DNA of 64,000 bases from Limibacter armeniacum (GCF_036880985.1 NZ_JBAJNO010000009.1:744001-808000); one strand, 5' to 3'; counted from the first letter of the stretch, positions 35,107-43,681 are shown. A program made the numbers and translations. Notes: generated by a model not told the origin, from the letters alone.

Positions 35107-37842
35107 TTAATAGGACAACTTCTGTATCAACTCCTTAAAGCTTGCCAAGCCATATTCGGGTGCAGACATCAGATCCTGCATCCTCAAAACAGTCAACCCT
35201 TTATAGGATTTCTCTCTCGTCAAGGCTCTCTCTACTTGCTCCCACCCTTCTTTGATCAACAATTCATGAGGGGTTGCATTCTCTCCCATTACTTCCACTC
35301 CTAGTACATAGGCCGCTTCAGCCATCCAAATCACCAAATCTTCAGCTCTTGAATAACCTTTATAATCCATATTGTACTTTTCCAGACAAGTAAAATGAAG
35401 TTCTAACCTGTCTTTTATATCTGGTGTAACGATCTTACCCAAAAACTCCTTGTACTCTCCGTGGTTTTTGGCGCTTAGGTTTTCATGGGAAGCAATCAAA
35501 CCTGCCGTAATCTCAGAGCTTCTTGGCATTTCTGGATCACTGATATTCCAATGTATACCTGGAATCTTGAATCCAATAGGCGTCTCCCTATACTCTGATG
35601 TTCCAAAAACATCTAATGCTTGCTGCAATACTCTACGACCGTGCTTCACCAAAGAACGGTTATACCATTCGATTACATTTCTGCCATAAACAGTATGGAT
35701 GTAATCTTTACTAGTAAAGAAGGCATCAACATCTGCTGGCAAATGAATTTCCTCTTCATCCTTAATATGCGTACCCCAAGCCTTATTAACACTTTCAATA
35801 TCCTGATAATAATCCACTACCCATTTCCTAAAGCTTTCTTTAGCCAACCTTGAGTAGCACTGCAAAGTACCCCGGTTAGGATAATCTCCCCAGTCATGGG
35901 CATTATAAGATGGGTAACGTAATTCCCCTGCAGGTCCTAAGCTGACATTAACTTCTTCTGTCATATCAGCAAACTCACTGTAGTGATCCCTGAAAGCCTC
36001 CATAAACTTGCGGTAATAAGGCATCACAAACCTGTCAGCCCAAAGGGACACATATTCTATACTGGCATCTCCAGTTTCTGAAACATACTGTAAGTCACTG
36101 ATACACTTAATTTCTGGGTACTCCATTAATTTCCCCCAAACCCATAGCGGAATCAATTGCAAAAAGTCATCATTTACATTACCGCCTGCTTGATGGAATG
36201 AAAGTATTGGCACCCAGTTCAAGCCATTGGAGCGAATTTTCCTCACAATGGTGTCATAGTACCTCCAATCGTAACTATTTTCTCCATTTGCCTGCACCAG
36301 TCCCCACCAAACATCAATTGAAACGGCTGTTACACCTGTTTCTTTGATCAGTTTCAGTTGCCTATCAAACTCAAACCATTGCTCATCCTCCAGTAGTTTC
36401 CTATGCGAAGTAGCTTTCACATGCAAAGGTCCCATCACACGGAATACCCTTTTCCGCTTAGGAACCGTTGACAAGTCATTTTTCAGACCTTCTACCATAC
36501 GGGTCAACCGCTGTCTTCCGATAGGGTTTTCCTCCATCAATGTCTGAATACTCTTCAAGTTGACTCCATGAAATGGCACTTCCCTGAAAAGCATCTTCTC
36601 CATCTGATCCCAAGACCTGTTATGATAAAGAGCATCCGACACGCCATTTTCTGCCACAAGACCAATTCCAAGCTTATTGGCTGCATCGGCTATCCAACCT
36701 GACAAGTCCCCTCCTCTACTGTAACCTTTATGATCCTTGTTCTCTTTTTCTACACAAGTGAAGTGAAGTACCGTTCGATCTCTATACTCCTCAGGTACAA
36801 TCTTCTCTAAAGCAGTCACATACTCCCCTTGATCATAATAGCTTAGCTTTTCATGTGTATCAATAATCCCAGAAGTGATCTCAGCTACTCGCGGCTCCAC
36901 AGGGTCACTGATTTTCCAATGCACACCAGCTATTCTAAAACCTACCTTCGCATGATTAAAGAAAAGGTTATCAAGCTCCTTGAATGATGCCGTTAGCATC
37001 CTGTTACCATGCTCCACCAAGCAGCTATGGTACCAATTGACAACATCCCGACCATATTGGGTATTGATATATGCCTTATCCTTGAAGATGTCATAATTTC
37101 GGTCCGGAAGCTCTACCTGACCAAAGTTATTCATAATACGGTCCCAAGCTTCGTTCACGGCTTCAATTGCTCCGTACTTATCCATTACATACTGTACAAA
37201 TGACTTCTTTGCCAGTCTTGAATAACACTGCAAGGTACCTCTGTTCGGGTAGCCACCCCAGTCATGCAAATCAAATGAAGGATAACGGAGCTCACCACTT
37301 GGCCCCATACTGATGATAATTTTCCTCAGGTCTTCCTTATTGTACTGGAACAGCTTCAGAAACTCATGTATAAACTCCTGATACAATGGAACAACATATT
37401 CATCTGACCAAAGTGAAACATACTCCGAAGATTTCTCACCTGTCTCACTGACATACTTCAGGTCAGATATCTTCTCCACCTTACTCTGTGTAATCAGCAG
37501 TTCTCCCCACAGCCATTCAGGCAGTGTCTGAACCTGATTCAGTTGGGATGCATATATAAAATGGAAACACAACTCAGGGACAAAACCCATCCTGTGAGAC
37601 TCCAAAATTCTTTTTACTCTCAGACAGTAAGACCAGTCAAAGTCTCTCCTGTCTTCCTCATTCACACGCCCCCAGAAGATCGGCACGACAACGTCTTGCA
37701 CTCCCAGTTGCTTCATTTCTTTCACCCACTGTTCAAACTGCTTCCACTCTTGCTCACTTCTCTCCTGCAAATTGGAAAGGTTAACGCTGAGTGGAGCTGT
37801 TACTTCGACCAGTCTGTTAGATGTTTTCAGGCCCGTAAGCAT
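35107..37842 (-). CDS. Tandem double-domain beta-amylase (GH14)
   Basis: A 911-residue protein made of two GH14 beta-amylase-like halves (about 1-455 and 465-911). GH14 enzymes release maltose from the non-reducing end of alpha-1,4-glucans. Both halves have the acid residue in (G/L)GP(S/A)GELRYPS (E184 and E640) and the base in (A/G)EN(G/A) (E398 and E854), and both share HDWG-x-YPNRGTLQCYSRLAK. The second half also has DVWWG and the flexible-loop motif GGNVND (553-558); the first half has lost both (PIFWG and an unrelated FIYASQ). So the second half looks fully active and the first may be altered. There is no signal peptide, so it should be cytoplasmic, acting on glycogen-like glucan. GH14 is rare in Bacteroidota as far as I know. 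It stands alone. Confidence 0.88.
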   Translation of the reverse strand: MLTGLKTSNRLVEVTAPLSVNLSNLQERSEQEWKQFEQWVKEMKQLGVQDVVVPIFWGRVNEEDRRDFDWSYCLRVKRILESHRMGFVPELCFHFIYASQLNQVQTLPEWLWGELLITQSKVEKISDLKYVSETGEKSSEYVSLWSDEYVVPLYQEFIHEFLKLFQYNKEDLRKIIISMGPSGELRYPSFDLHDWGGYPNRGTLQCYSRLAKKSFVQYVMDKYGAIEAVNEAWDRIMNNFGQVELPDRNYDIFKDKAYINTQYGRDVVNWYHSCLVEHGNRMLTASFKELDNLFFNHAKVGFRIAGVHWKISDPVEPRVAEITSGIIDTHEKLSYYDQGEYVTALEKIVPEEYRDRTVLHFTCVEKENKDHKGYSRGGDLSGWIADAANKLGIGLVAENGVSDALYHNRSWDQMEKMLFREVPFHGVNLKSIQTLMEENPIGRQRLTRMVEGLKNDLSTVPKRKRVFRVMGPLHVKATSHRKLLEDEQWFEFDRQLKLIKETGVTAVSIDVWWGLVQANGENSYDWRYYDTIVRKIRSNGLNWVPILSFHQAGGNVNDDFLQLIPLWVWGKLMEYPEIKCISDLQYVSETGDASIEYVSLWADRFVMPYYRKFMEAFRDHYSEFADMTEEVNVSLGPAGELRYPSYNAHDWGDYPNRGTLQCYSRLAKESFRKWVVDYYQDIESVNKAWGTHIKDEEEIHLPADVDAFFTSKDYIHTVYGRNVIEWYNRSLVKHGRRVLQQALDVFGTSEYRETPIGFKIPGIHWNISDPEMPRSSEITAGLIASHENLSAKNHGEYKEFLGKIVTPDIKDRLELHFTCLEKYNMDYKGYSRAEDLVIWMAEAAYVLGVEVMGENATPHELLIKEGWEQVERALTREKSYKGLTVLRMQDLMSAPEYGLASFKELIQKLSY

Positions 37843-38239
37843 AATAGTATTTTATTTATAGTAGTGACTCACAAAAGTCACTTCACACACACATTAATAT
37901 GAAGTAAGTTACAGTTAACACCTACCTCCAGGTGCGGTCAAAATACGCTTTAAGGAACAAGTCTGCACACATTTGGAGTGGTATTTCTCATTATCCCCCA
38001 TATTATTTTTCTGCAACCGTTTGAAATTCAAACGCTCTATCTGATTCAATTGTATAATTTGTCTAAAACAGGATTTTACCTTAATCGGTTTCACACCTTT
38101 CTTTGATCAGTATCCTTACTAGTATTGTAGAATAGTAAGTTTACACTACCTGCTATCTGCCCATATCCATTTCTTTTTTTGGGTATTTATCATTTATTTA
38201 GCCATATCTAATTGCTGACCAACATAAATTCAAAAACAG
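37843..38239. other. 397-bp divergent intergenic region
   Basis: It must hold the promoters of the GH14 gene and of the DUF3467 gene. An inverted repeat CTTACTA...TAGTAAG (38115-38139, 11-bp spacer) lies about 100 bp before the DUF3467 start and could be an operator or a leader hairpin. No ORF or clear -7 box was found. Confidence 0.5.
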
Positions 38240-38563
38240 ATGGAGAACGAGGAAAAAAAATTACCTGAAAACCAAATCAATATAGAACTAACGGAAGATG
38301 TAGCGGAAGGGGTTTATGCTAATCTGGCGATGATTGCCCACTCCAACAGTGAGTTTGTGCTGGATTTTATCAGAATGATGCCAGGTGTTCCAAAAGCGAA
38401 AGTAAAATCAAGAGTCATCCTGACTCCTGAACACGCTAAAAGGCTGATGCATGCCTTACAGGACAACCTTCAGAAATATGAGCAAAGTTTTGGACCGATT
38501 AAAAGAACAGAAGATGCCCCAAAATTCCCAATGGGATTCGGAGGTACAATGGGTGAAGCTTAA
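38240..38563 (+). CDS. DUF3467 protein
   Basis: A 107-residue protein of the DUF3467 family, known widely in Bacteroidota but without an assigned function. It has the typical order: a charged N-terminus, an INIELTEDVAEGVYANLAMIAHS strand-and-turn region, FVLDFIRMMPGVPKAKV, and an ILTPEHAKRLMHALQDNLQKYE helix near the end. It is cytoplasmic by appearance. The terminator after it isolates it from the lipase-like gene. Confidence 0.88.
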   Translation: MENEEKKLPENQINIELTEDVAEGVYANLAMIAHSNSEFVLDFIRMMPGVPKAKVKSRVILTPEHAKRLMHALQDNLQKYEQSFGPIKRTEDAPKFPMGFGGTMGEA

Positions 38564-38595
38564 TCCGGTTTATCTCATGAAATCATAACCATTAC

Positions 38596-38648
38596 AAAGC
38601 GTCAATATCTGAGGTATACCACATCTCAGGGTTGACGCTTTTTTTATA
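38596..38648 (+). terminator. Terminator after DUF3467
   Basis: AAAGCGTCAA and CTGAG pair with CTCAG and TTGACGCTTT around an 11-base loop, followed by T. Confidence 0.85.
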
Positions 38649-38666
38649 TCAATAAACACACAACCT

Positions 38667-39506
38667 ATGGATTTCAATTTCAGTTGGGAAACCAAAGACA
38701 AAGTTGTATTGGAAGGCAAGGGATGGATGCCTGACAACCAACAACCGAAAGCCATTATCTGTATGGTACATGGATTTGGCGAACACATTGGTCGTTATGA
38801 ACATGTTGCAAAATTCTTCAACACACATGGGTACGGTTTTATCGGATACGACCTACGTGGTCATGGCAAATCAGGAGGCAAACGGGGTGTCGTACCGAGC
38901 TATGACTCCCTAATGGAAAACATCACTGAATTCCTAGCACTGGTTCACAGTAAGTTTGAAGGTATTCCTATTATCCTATATGGACATAGCATGGGCGGAA
39001 ATCTGGTAACTGTCTACACCCTTCGTGAACGTCCATCCATTGTAAAAGCTGTCATTGTTACGAGTCCTTGGTTACGATTGACCAATACACCAGCCAAGCC
39101 TGTGGTCATGGTCGGAAAAGTGATTGGTAACTTACTCCCATCCTTCACCCTTCCAACCAAGTTGGTTCCTGAAGACCTTTCCTCTGACCTAACCGTTGGC
39201 AGAAAATACCAGGATGACCCACTTGTTCATGGAAAAATCAGTTCAATGCTTTTCTCAGGAGTCAATGACGCTGGACAATGGGCGCTACTTAATGCAAACC
39301 TATTAAAACACCCACTATTGCTTATGCATGGCAACGCTGACAATATCACTTCTCACAAAGCAAGTGAAGAGTTTATCAGAAATGCTCCTTCTGACCTTGT
39401 CACATACAAAAGCTGGAACGGTATGCGCCATGAGCTACACAATGAAATGGTTAAAGACAAAGTCTTGGAAGAAGAACTTCAGTTTATACAACTACACCTC
39501 AATTAA
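38667..39506 (+). CDS. Alpha/beta hydrolase, monoacylglycerol-lipase-like
   Basis: A 279-residue serine hydrolase of the Hydrolase_4 (monoglyceride lipase / lysophospholipase) group. The nucleophile elbow is GHSMGG (IILYGHSMGGNLVT), the oxyanion region is MVHGFGEHIGRY, the acid is probably the Asp of MHGNADNIT, and the histidine is that of MRHELHNE. All three catalytic residues are present at the usual spacing. There is no signal peptide, so it is cytoplasmic, probably acting on monoacylglycerol or lysophospholipid. A terminator follows directly. Confidence 0.87.
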   Translation: MDFNFSWETKDKVVLEGKGWMPDNQQPKAIICMVHGFGEHIGRYEHVAKFFNTHGYGFIGYDLRGHGKSGGKRGVVPSYDSLMENITEFLALVHSKFEGIPIILYGHSMGGNLVTVYTLRERPSIVKAVIVTSPWLRLTNTPAKPVVMVGKVIGNLLPSFTLPTKLVPEDLSSDLTVGRKYQDDPLVHGKISSMLFSGVNDAGQWALLNANLLKHPLLLMHGNADNITSHKASEEFIRNAPSDLVTYKSWNGMRHELHNEMVKDKVLEEELQFIQLHLN

Positions 39507-39510
39507 TATA

Positions 39511-39547
39511 AAAATGGACAGCACTTAAGGTACTGTCCATTTTTTTC
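39511..39547 (+). terminator. Terminator after the hydrolase gene
   Basis: AAAATGGACAG pairs with CTGTCCATTTT, followed by T. It lies between the converging hydrolase and mscS genes. Confidence 0.88.
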
Positions 39548-39549
39548 GA

Positions 39550-40401
39550 TCAGCTCAAAGGCACTGAACTGCTTACTATATGTAAATCCTGCTGTGGGAA
39601 TGGCACTACAACTCCCCTTTCCCTAAACAATTCATCGATCCGAAACCTTAACTCACTACTGATCACTTCCATTCTCCAAACATCCTCTGACCAGAAATAC
39701 AGCTCAAAATCCAAGGAAGAATTTCCAAAGTCAGAAAAGATCACTACAGGCTCCAAATGCTTTGTAACAGACTTATGCTCATAAGCACACTGCAACAACG
39801 TATCTCTTACCAACTTGAGATCTGATCCGTACGCCACCCCTACTTTGATCTTAAATCGGGTAGAGTTATTTCCTTCTGACCAGTTCACGACATTGTCAGT
39901 AATAAATTTTGAGTTAGGAATAATGATTACAATCTCATCCTTTGTCACTACCAATGATGTTCTGAAACCTATCTTCTGCACCCTACCTACAAGTCCATCT
40001 ATCTCAACAACATCCCCATTATTCACCTGACCTTCAAAAAGAATAAATAGTCCTGCTGCCAAATCATAAAACACCTGTTGCAACCCTAACCCAACACCTA
40101 CCAACAAGGCTGCCGAACCTGCCAGAAATAGACTTACATCGAGGTCTAGGATTTGCAGCACCAATATGACCAACACCACATAAGAGAGGTACTTCATTAC
40201 CTGCAATAAGTTCCCTGCTCTTCGAATGTCAATACCAGATTGCATATGCATAAAGCGTTCAACTCTACCATAAACAATTCTCCCCACAAATTTGAAAAAT
40301 ACAACTAACAGCGCTATAATAACTAACTGAAATGGGGTAAAGGATTTTCCCTGAAATTCAAATAATGGGTAGTTCAGAAACTCCTGAAGCGACAAATTCA
40401 T
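39550..40401 (-). CDS. Small-conductance mechanosensitive channel (MscS family)
   Basis: A 283-residue MscS-family channel of the inner membrane. Three hydrophobic segments lie in the first ~130 residues; the pore helix is glycine- and alanine-rich (LFLAGSAALLVGVGLGLQQ). The beta domain follows: LFEGQVNNGDVVEIDGLVGRVQKIGFR, then IPNSKFITDNVVNWSEGN. The last part is the alpha/beta vestibule domain. The family opens on membrane tension to release solutes during a fall in osmolarity, as expected for a marine bacterium. It is convergent with the hydrolase gene. Confidence 0.92.
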   Translation of the reverse strand: MNLSLQEFLNYPLFEFQGKSFTPFQLVIIALLVVFFKFVGRIVYGRVERFMHMQSGIDIRRAGNLLQVMKYLSYVVLVILVLQILDLDVSLFLAGSAALLVGVGLGLQQVFYDLAAGLFILFEGQVNNGDVVEIDGLVGRVQKIGFRTSLVVTKDEIVIIIPNSKFITDNVVNWSEGNNSTRFKIKVGVAYGSDLKLVRDTLLQCAYEHKSVTKHLEPVVIFSDFGNSSLDFELYFWSEDVWRMEVISSELRFRIDELFRERGVVVPFPQQDLHIVSSSVPLS

Positions 40402-40607
40402 AGTTAAAGAAAGTTATTATTGATGCCTTACATCTCAACAAGATTAAAAAATGTCTTACAATTATCTAATTATACAATTATTTTATCACTATATTTCAGA
40501 TAAATGTTCAATTTAGAAATGAACATATGATTCTGCTATCTTTAGTCAGCGCATAGCTGATTTCTGTTGACCCCTTTTTTTGAATAACCCAAAACCTAGA
40601 GTTTTAT

Positions 40608-40988
40608 ATGGAAGCATTGCTGATCGAACAAAAAGAGTTTATCCCACTAATCGACTTTAATACTGACTCAGACATTTTATCTATTTCTGGACAATCTTAT
40701 CACGAATACACTACAGAGTTTTTCCAGCCGGTCTTTAAATGGCTTAGAGAGTACCTTTCCACTCCTAATCGGGAAGTTACGCTCAACTTTAAGATGACAT
40801 ACTTCAATACAGCCTCTTCAAAGTGTTTTTACCACATTATTGAGATGCTGTATGAATATGACATTTCAGGAGAAGGGAAGGCTATTGTCAACTGGTATTA
40901 TCCAATCAACGATGAGGATATGATGGAAACTGGAGAGGACTACAAGTTTGACTCTGAATGGGAAAACATCACGCTTATCCCTTATTAG
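40608..40988 (+). CDS. SiaC-like (DUF1987) regulatory phosphoprotein
   Basis: A 126-residue DUF1987 protein. The family includes SiaC of Pseudomonas, a phosphoprotein controlled by the phosphatase SiaA and kinase SiaB that binds a diguanylate cyclase. The conserved YFNTASSK motif lies at residues 65-72, and its threonine is T68, at the position of the known phosphorylation site of SiaC. The hydrophobic strand pattern and the C-terminal EWENITL are also typical. No SiaA, SiaB or GGDEF gene is in the window, so its partners must be elsewhere. Confidence 0.82.
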   Translation: MEALLIEQKEFIPLIDFNTDSDILSISGQSYHEYTTEFFQPVFKWLREYLSTPNREVTLNFKMTYFNTASSKCFYHIIEMLYEYDISGEGKAIVNWYYPINDEDMMETGEDYKFDSEWENITLIPY

Positions 40989-41419
40989 TAGGTAAACTCA
41001 CCCAATTCAACAAGGCACAACACATCAAAAGAAAAGTCATCATGGACATTGCGTTCATGATGACTTTTCTTTTTCTCCCAAAAGCTAATACATGTCAGGT
41101 TTCAAGTCACAACAACCTTTTTCCACACATCGGGCTCTTGACAGACCTTATTCCTCTTTATTTCAAGTGTTTTCATCGAAATTGTCTAATAATTTTTCAA
41201 TTAACACTTATTTATTTCATATAAATTTTCTTTCTTTTGCATAATAACAACAACATTCTTCAAGTTATTGAGACATCGTAAGGTTTGAATTGCAATTTTA
41301 TTAACAACCTACAAACCTTATACGTCTTATACCACAACACCCTTTTGGTGTACATTTAAGGCAAGGATTACCCTTTAACCTAGTCGAATACATAGCTTTC
41401 ATTTATTCAAACAAAAACA
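40989..41419. other. 431-bp intergenic region
   Basis: The first part holds a terminator (41030-41075). The remaining bases are AT-rich and I see no ORF or clear promoter element. Confidence 0.6.
41030..41075 (+). terminator. Terminator after the SiaC-like gene
   Basis: AGAAAAGTCATCATG pairs with CATGATGACTTTTCT around a short loop, followed by TTTTC. Confidence 0.88.
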
Positions 41420-41677
41420 ATGTTCTGGATTTATCATTCAATTCTCATCATTTACCTGCTATTGAGCAGCACTGCCATTATCATAAGAGTATACAGATCA
41501 TTCCTTCAGTACATGCCTCCTATTAGAGGGTATGTTATAAGCGGCGCACTTATTACTGCACTGCTACTTGTGGATGTAATGGTATACAATCTTGGAAGTG
41601 ATAAAATAAGCCAATACGCAGGACAGCAAAAATCAAATACGACAATACAGACACAAGGTGCTTACAGCCTTAGGTAA
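41420..41677 (+). CDS. Small two-segment membrane protein
   Basis: An 85-residue protein of unknown function. It has two hydrophobic segments, about residues 5-25 and 40-58, separated by a basic loop (RVYRSFLQYMPPIRGY), and a polar tail of about 25 residues. It is not recognised as a known family. The gene is supported by a clean start, the hydrophobic pattern and a strong terminator after it. Confidence 0.55.
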   Translation: MFWIYHSILIIYLLLSSTAIIIRVYRSFLQYMPPIRGYVISGALITALLLVDVMVYNLGSDKISQYAGQQKSNTTIQTQGAYSLR

Positions 41678-41730
41678 TGCACTAACTGGCCATTAGCTAA
41701 AACCACTACTACAGAAAAGGATTTAAAACA

Positions 41731-41770
41731 AAAAAGCCTTGAAGATATAGAATCTTCAAGGCTTTTTTTG
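41731..41770 (+). terminator. Terminator between small membrane protein and tRNA-Asp array
   Basis: AAAAAGCCTTGAAGA pairs with TCTTCAAGGCTTTTT; A and T runs on both sides let it stop transcription from either direction, including the tRNA-Asp array on the minus strand. Confidence 0.9.
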
Positions 41771-41771
41771 T

Positions 41772-41848
41772 TGGCGGAACGGACGGGACTCGAACCCGCG
41801 ACCCCCTGCGTGACAGGCAGGTATTCTAACCAACTGAACTACCGCTCC
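41772..41848 (-). tRNA. tRNA-Asp (GTC), copy 10 in transcript order
   Basis: Acceptor GGAGCGG/CCGTTCC, anticodon stem CCTGC/GCAGG with loop CTGTCAC and anticodon GTC, discriminator G, and encoded CCA. Last gene before the terminator. Confidence 0.95.
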
Positions 41849-41884
41849 AGTTTCTGATCTTTTAAGACTTTCAGACCGTCTTGT

Positions 41885-41961
41885 TGGCGGAACGGACGGG
41901 ACTCGAACCCGCGACCCCCTGCGTGACAGGCAGGTATTCTAACCAACTGAACTACCGCTCC
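41885..41961 (-). tRNA. tRNA-Asp (GTC), copy 9
   Basis: Identical to the neighbouring copies, with encoded CCA. Confidence 0.95.
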
Positions 41962-41999
41962 AGTTTCTGATCTTTTGGAAGACTTTCAGACCGTCTTGT

Positions 42000-42076
42000 T
42001 GGCGGAACGGACGGGACTCGAACCCGCGACCCCCTGCGTGACAGGCAGGTATTCTAACCAACTGAACTACCGCTCC
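42000..42076 (-). tRNA. tRNA-Asp (GTC), copy 8
   Basis: Identical to the neighbouring copies, with encoded CCA. Confidence 0.95.
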
Positions 42077-42112
42077 AGTTTCTGATCTTTTAAGACTTTC
42101 AGACCGTCTTGT

Positions 42113-42189
42113 TGGCGGAACGGACGGGACTCGAACCCGCGACCCCCTGCGTGACAGGCAGGTATTCTAACCAACTGAACTACCGCTCC
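42113..42189 (-). tRNA. tRNA-Asp (GTC), copy 7
   Basis: Identical to the neighbouring copies; the upstream spacer has GATCGT instead of GACCGT. Confidence 0.95.
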
Positions 42190-42227
42190 AGTTTCTGATC
42201 TTTTGGAAGACTTTCAGATCGTCTTGT

Positions 42228-42304
42228 TGGCGGAACGGACGGGACTCGAACCCGCGACCCCCTGCGTGACAGGCAGGTATTCTAACCAACTGAACTACCG
42301 CTCC
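42228..42304 (-). tRNA. tRNA-Asp (GTC), copy 6
   Basis: Identical to the neighbouring copies; both adjacent spacers carry the GATCGT variant. Confidence 0.95.
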
Positions 42305-42340
42305 AGTTTCTGATCTTTTAAGACTTTCAGATCGTCTTGT

Positions 42341-42417
42341 TGGCGGAACGGACGGGACTCGAACCCGCGACCCCCTGCGTGACAGGCAGGTATTCTAACC
42401 AACTGAACTACCGCTCC
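42341..42417 (-). tRNA. tRNA-Asp (GTC), copy 5
   Basis: Identical to the neighbouring copies, with encoded CCA. Confidence 0.95.
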
Positions 42418-42455
42418 AGTTTCTGATCTTTTGGAAGACTTTCAGACCGTCTTGT

Positions 42456-42532
42456 TGGCGGAACGGACGGGACTCGAACCCGCGACCCCCTGCGTGACAG
42501 GCAGGTATTCTAACCAACTGAACTACCGCTCC
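42456..42532 (-). tRNA. tRNA-Asp (GTC), copy 4
   Basis: Identical to the neighbouring copies, with 38-bp spacers on both sides. Confidence 0.95.
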
Positions 42533-42570
42533 AGTTTCTGATCTTTTGGAAGACTTTCAGACCGTCTTGT

Positions 42571-42647
42571 TGGCGGAACGGACGGGACTCGAACCCGCGA
42601 CCCCCTGCGTGACAGGCAGGTATTCTAACCAACTGAACTACCGCTCC
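42571..42647 (-). tRNA. tRNA-Asp (GTC), copy 3
   Basis: Identical to the neighbouring copies, with 38-bp spacers on both sides. Confidence 0.95.
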
Positions 42648-42685
42648 AGTTTCTGATCTTTTGGAAGACTTTCAGACCGTCTTGT

Positions 42686-42762
42686 TGGCGGAACGGACGG
42701 GACTCGAACCCGCGACCCCCTGCGTGACAGGCAGGTATTCTAACCAACTGAACTACCGCTCC
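42686..42762 (-). tRNA. tRNA-Asp (GTC), copy 2
   Basis: Identical to the neighbouring copies; the upstream spacer is a 36-bp form with GACTGT. Confidence 0.95.
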
Positions 42763-42798
42763 AGTTTCTGATCTTTTAAGACTTTCAGACTGTCTTGT

Positions 42799-42875
42799 TG
42801 GCGGAACGGACGGGACTCGAACCCGCGACCCCCTGCGTGACAGGCAGGTATTCTAACCAACTGAACTACCGCTCC
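42799..42875 (-). tRNA. tRNA-Asp (GTC), copy 1 (promoter-proximal)
   Basis: First gene of the array in the direction of transcription, with encoded CCA; the promoter candidate lies 36 bp upstream of it. Confidence 0.95.
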
Positions 42876-42910
42876 TGATATTGTCAGTGCCTTTACCGTG
42901 AAAAGCGATG

Positions 42911-42941
42911 CAAAGATGCACGGTACAATCGTTATTTGCAA
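42911..42941 (-). promoter_or_regulatory. Promoter of the tRNA-Asp array
   Basis: On the minus strand TTG is followed after 20 bp by CATCTTTG, the same variant box (CA in place of TA) and spacing as at the tRNA-Met array. The rest of 42876-43228 is AT-rich and shows nothing else. Confidence 0.5.
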
Positions 42942-43228
42942 CTCTGTTCATGTAAAAAATCAAGACTTGAAAAGCCCAAAACGGCTAATTTACTGATTAT
43001 CAAATTCAGGTCAAGCAAATATTTTTTCTATTTTTTTTCCTCAGCATAACAAACAACTCCTGCTTTACGCAAAATAATGTGGCAACGAGATGTGAAAAAA
43101 AATTTACGATTCAGTAAAAAATGATGCAACCTTTTTCAATTAAGTAGCATCTTATATACAATGATTGACAGTAAAATTTATCTTTGCTAGTACAATTGCT
43201 CAGATCAACTCCCAAAACAATTCACAAA

Positions 43229-43681
43229 ATGAAACTCTCATTGCTATCGATGCTTCTATCTCTAATGCTTTTTGTCTCCAACATACCAACAAGACAGAAC
43301 GCTGAATCCAACTTATTGGGAAAAGTAATCGGCAAAACTTGGGAGTATCAGAAATGCACAATTCTTGGCATCCCCTACCCAGCAGAACAACATGAGGTAA
43401 ATGACCGGCTAAAATTATCTTCCAATCATGAATATATGCTTGTAGAAGATGGGAAAAAATCTACAGGAAGTTGGACATTTGACAGCAAGAATAAAAAAAT
43501 CACTTTGATAGACATTACTTCGGGCAATACCCGTGAGCTTTTCCTGAAAGAGGTTTCTAAGGAAGAAATGGTATACCAGTTAAAAGAAAGCTGGAAGTTC
43601 AATGTGACTGTATTTATGCGAAGTGACACCCAACTTACACACCCAACCATCAGTATTCAACAAGCCCCTCATAGTACGTAA
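43229..43681 (+). CDS. Exported lipocalin-like protein
   Basis: A protein of 150 residues when started at the ATG at 43229, which places a hydrophobic signal segment (MKLSLLSMLLSLMLFVSNI) at the N-terminus; the frame stays open to 43184 but the extra residues are basic and unlike a signal. The mature part has a G-x-W-type opening (LGKVIGKTWEYQKC) and a row of beta strands ending in a (S/T)GSWTFDSKNKKITL repeat-like pair, as in short lipocalin-like proteins of Bacteroidota. The ligand is unknown. It is convergent with the prohibitin gene. Confidence 0.65.
   Translation: MKLSLLSMLLSLMLFVSNIPTRQNAESNLLGKVIGKTWEYQKCTILGIPYPAEQHEVNDRLKLSSNHEYMLVEDGKKSTGSWTFDSKNKKITLIDITSGNTRELFLKEVSKEEMVYQLKESWKFNVTVFMRSDTQLTHPTISIQQAPHST

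Larger units (their letters stand above)
41772..42875 (-). repeat. Ten-copy tandem tRNA-Asp array
   Basis: Ten identical tRNA-Asp genes repeat every 113 or 115 bp. Spacers are 36 or 38 bp; the difference is two G after CTTTT. From left to right they are 36, 38, 36, 38, 36, 38, 38, 38, 36, so part of the array is made of 228-bp dimers. Each spacer carries AAGAC and GTCTT, which can pair. Confidence 0.92.

Noticed and set aside
41772-42875. CRISPR array, because of regular repeats
   Set aside because: The repeated unit is a complete tRNA-Asp and the spacers are near identical, not unique; no cas gene is present.
42753-42941. Minus-strand frame of 62 residues over the first tRNA-Asp genes
   Set aside because: Reads the sense strand of tRNA-Asp as protein (a GGRGFESRPF-type artefact).
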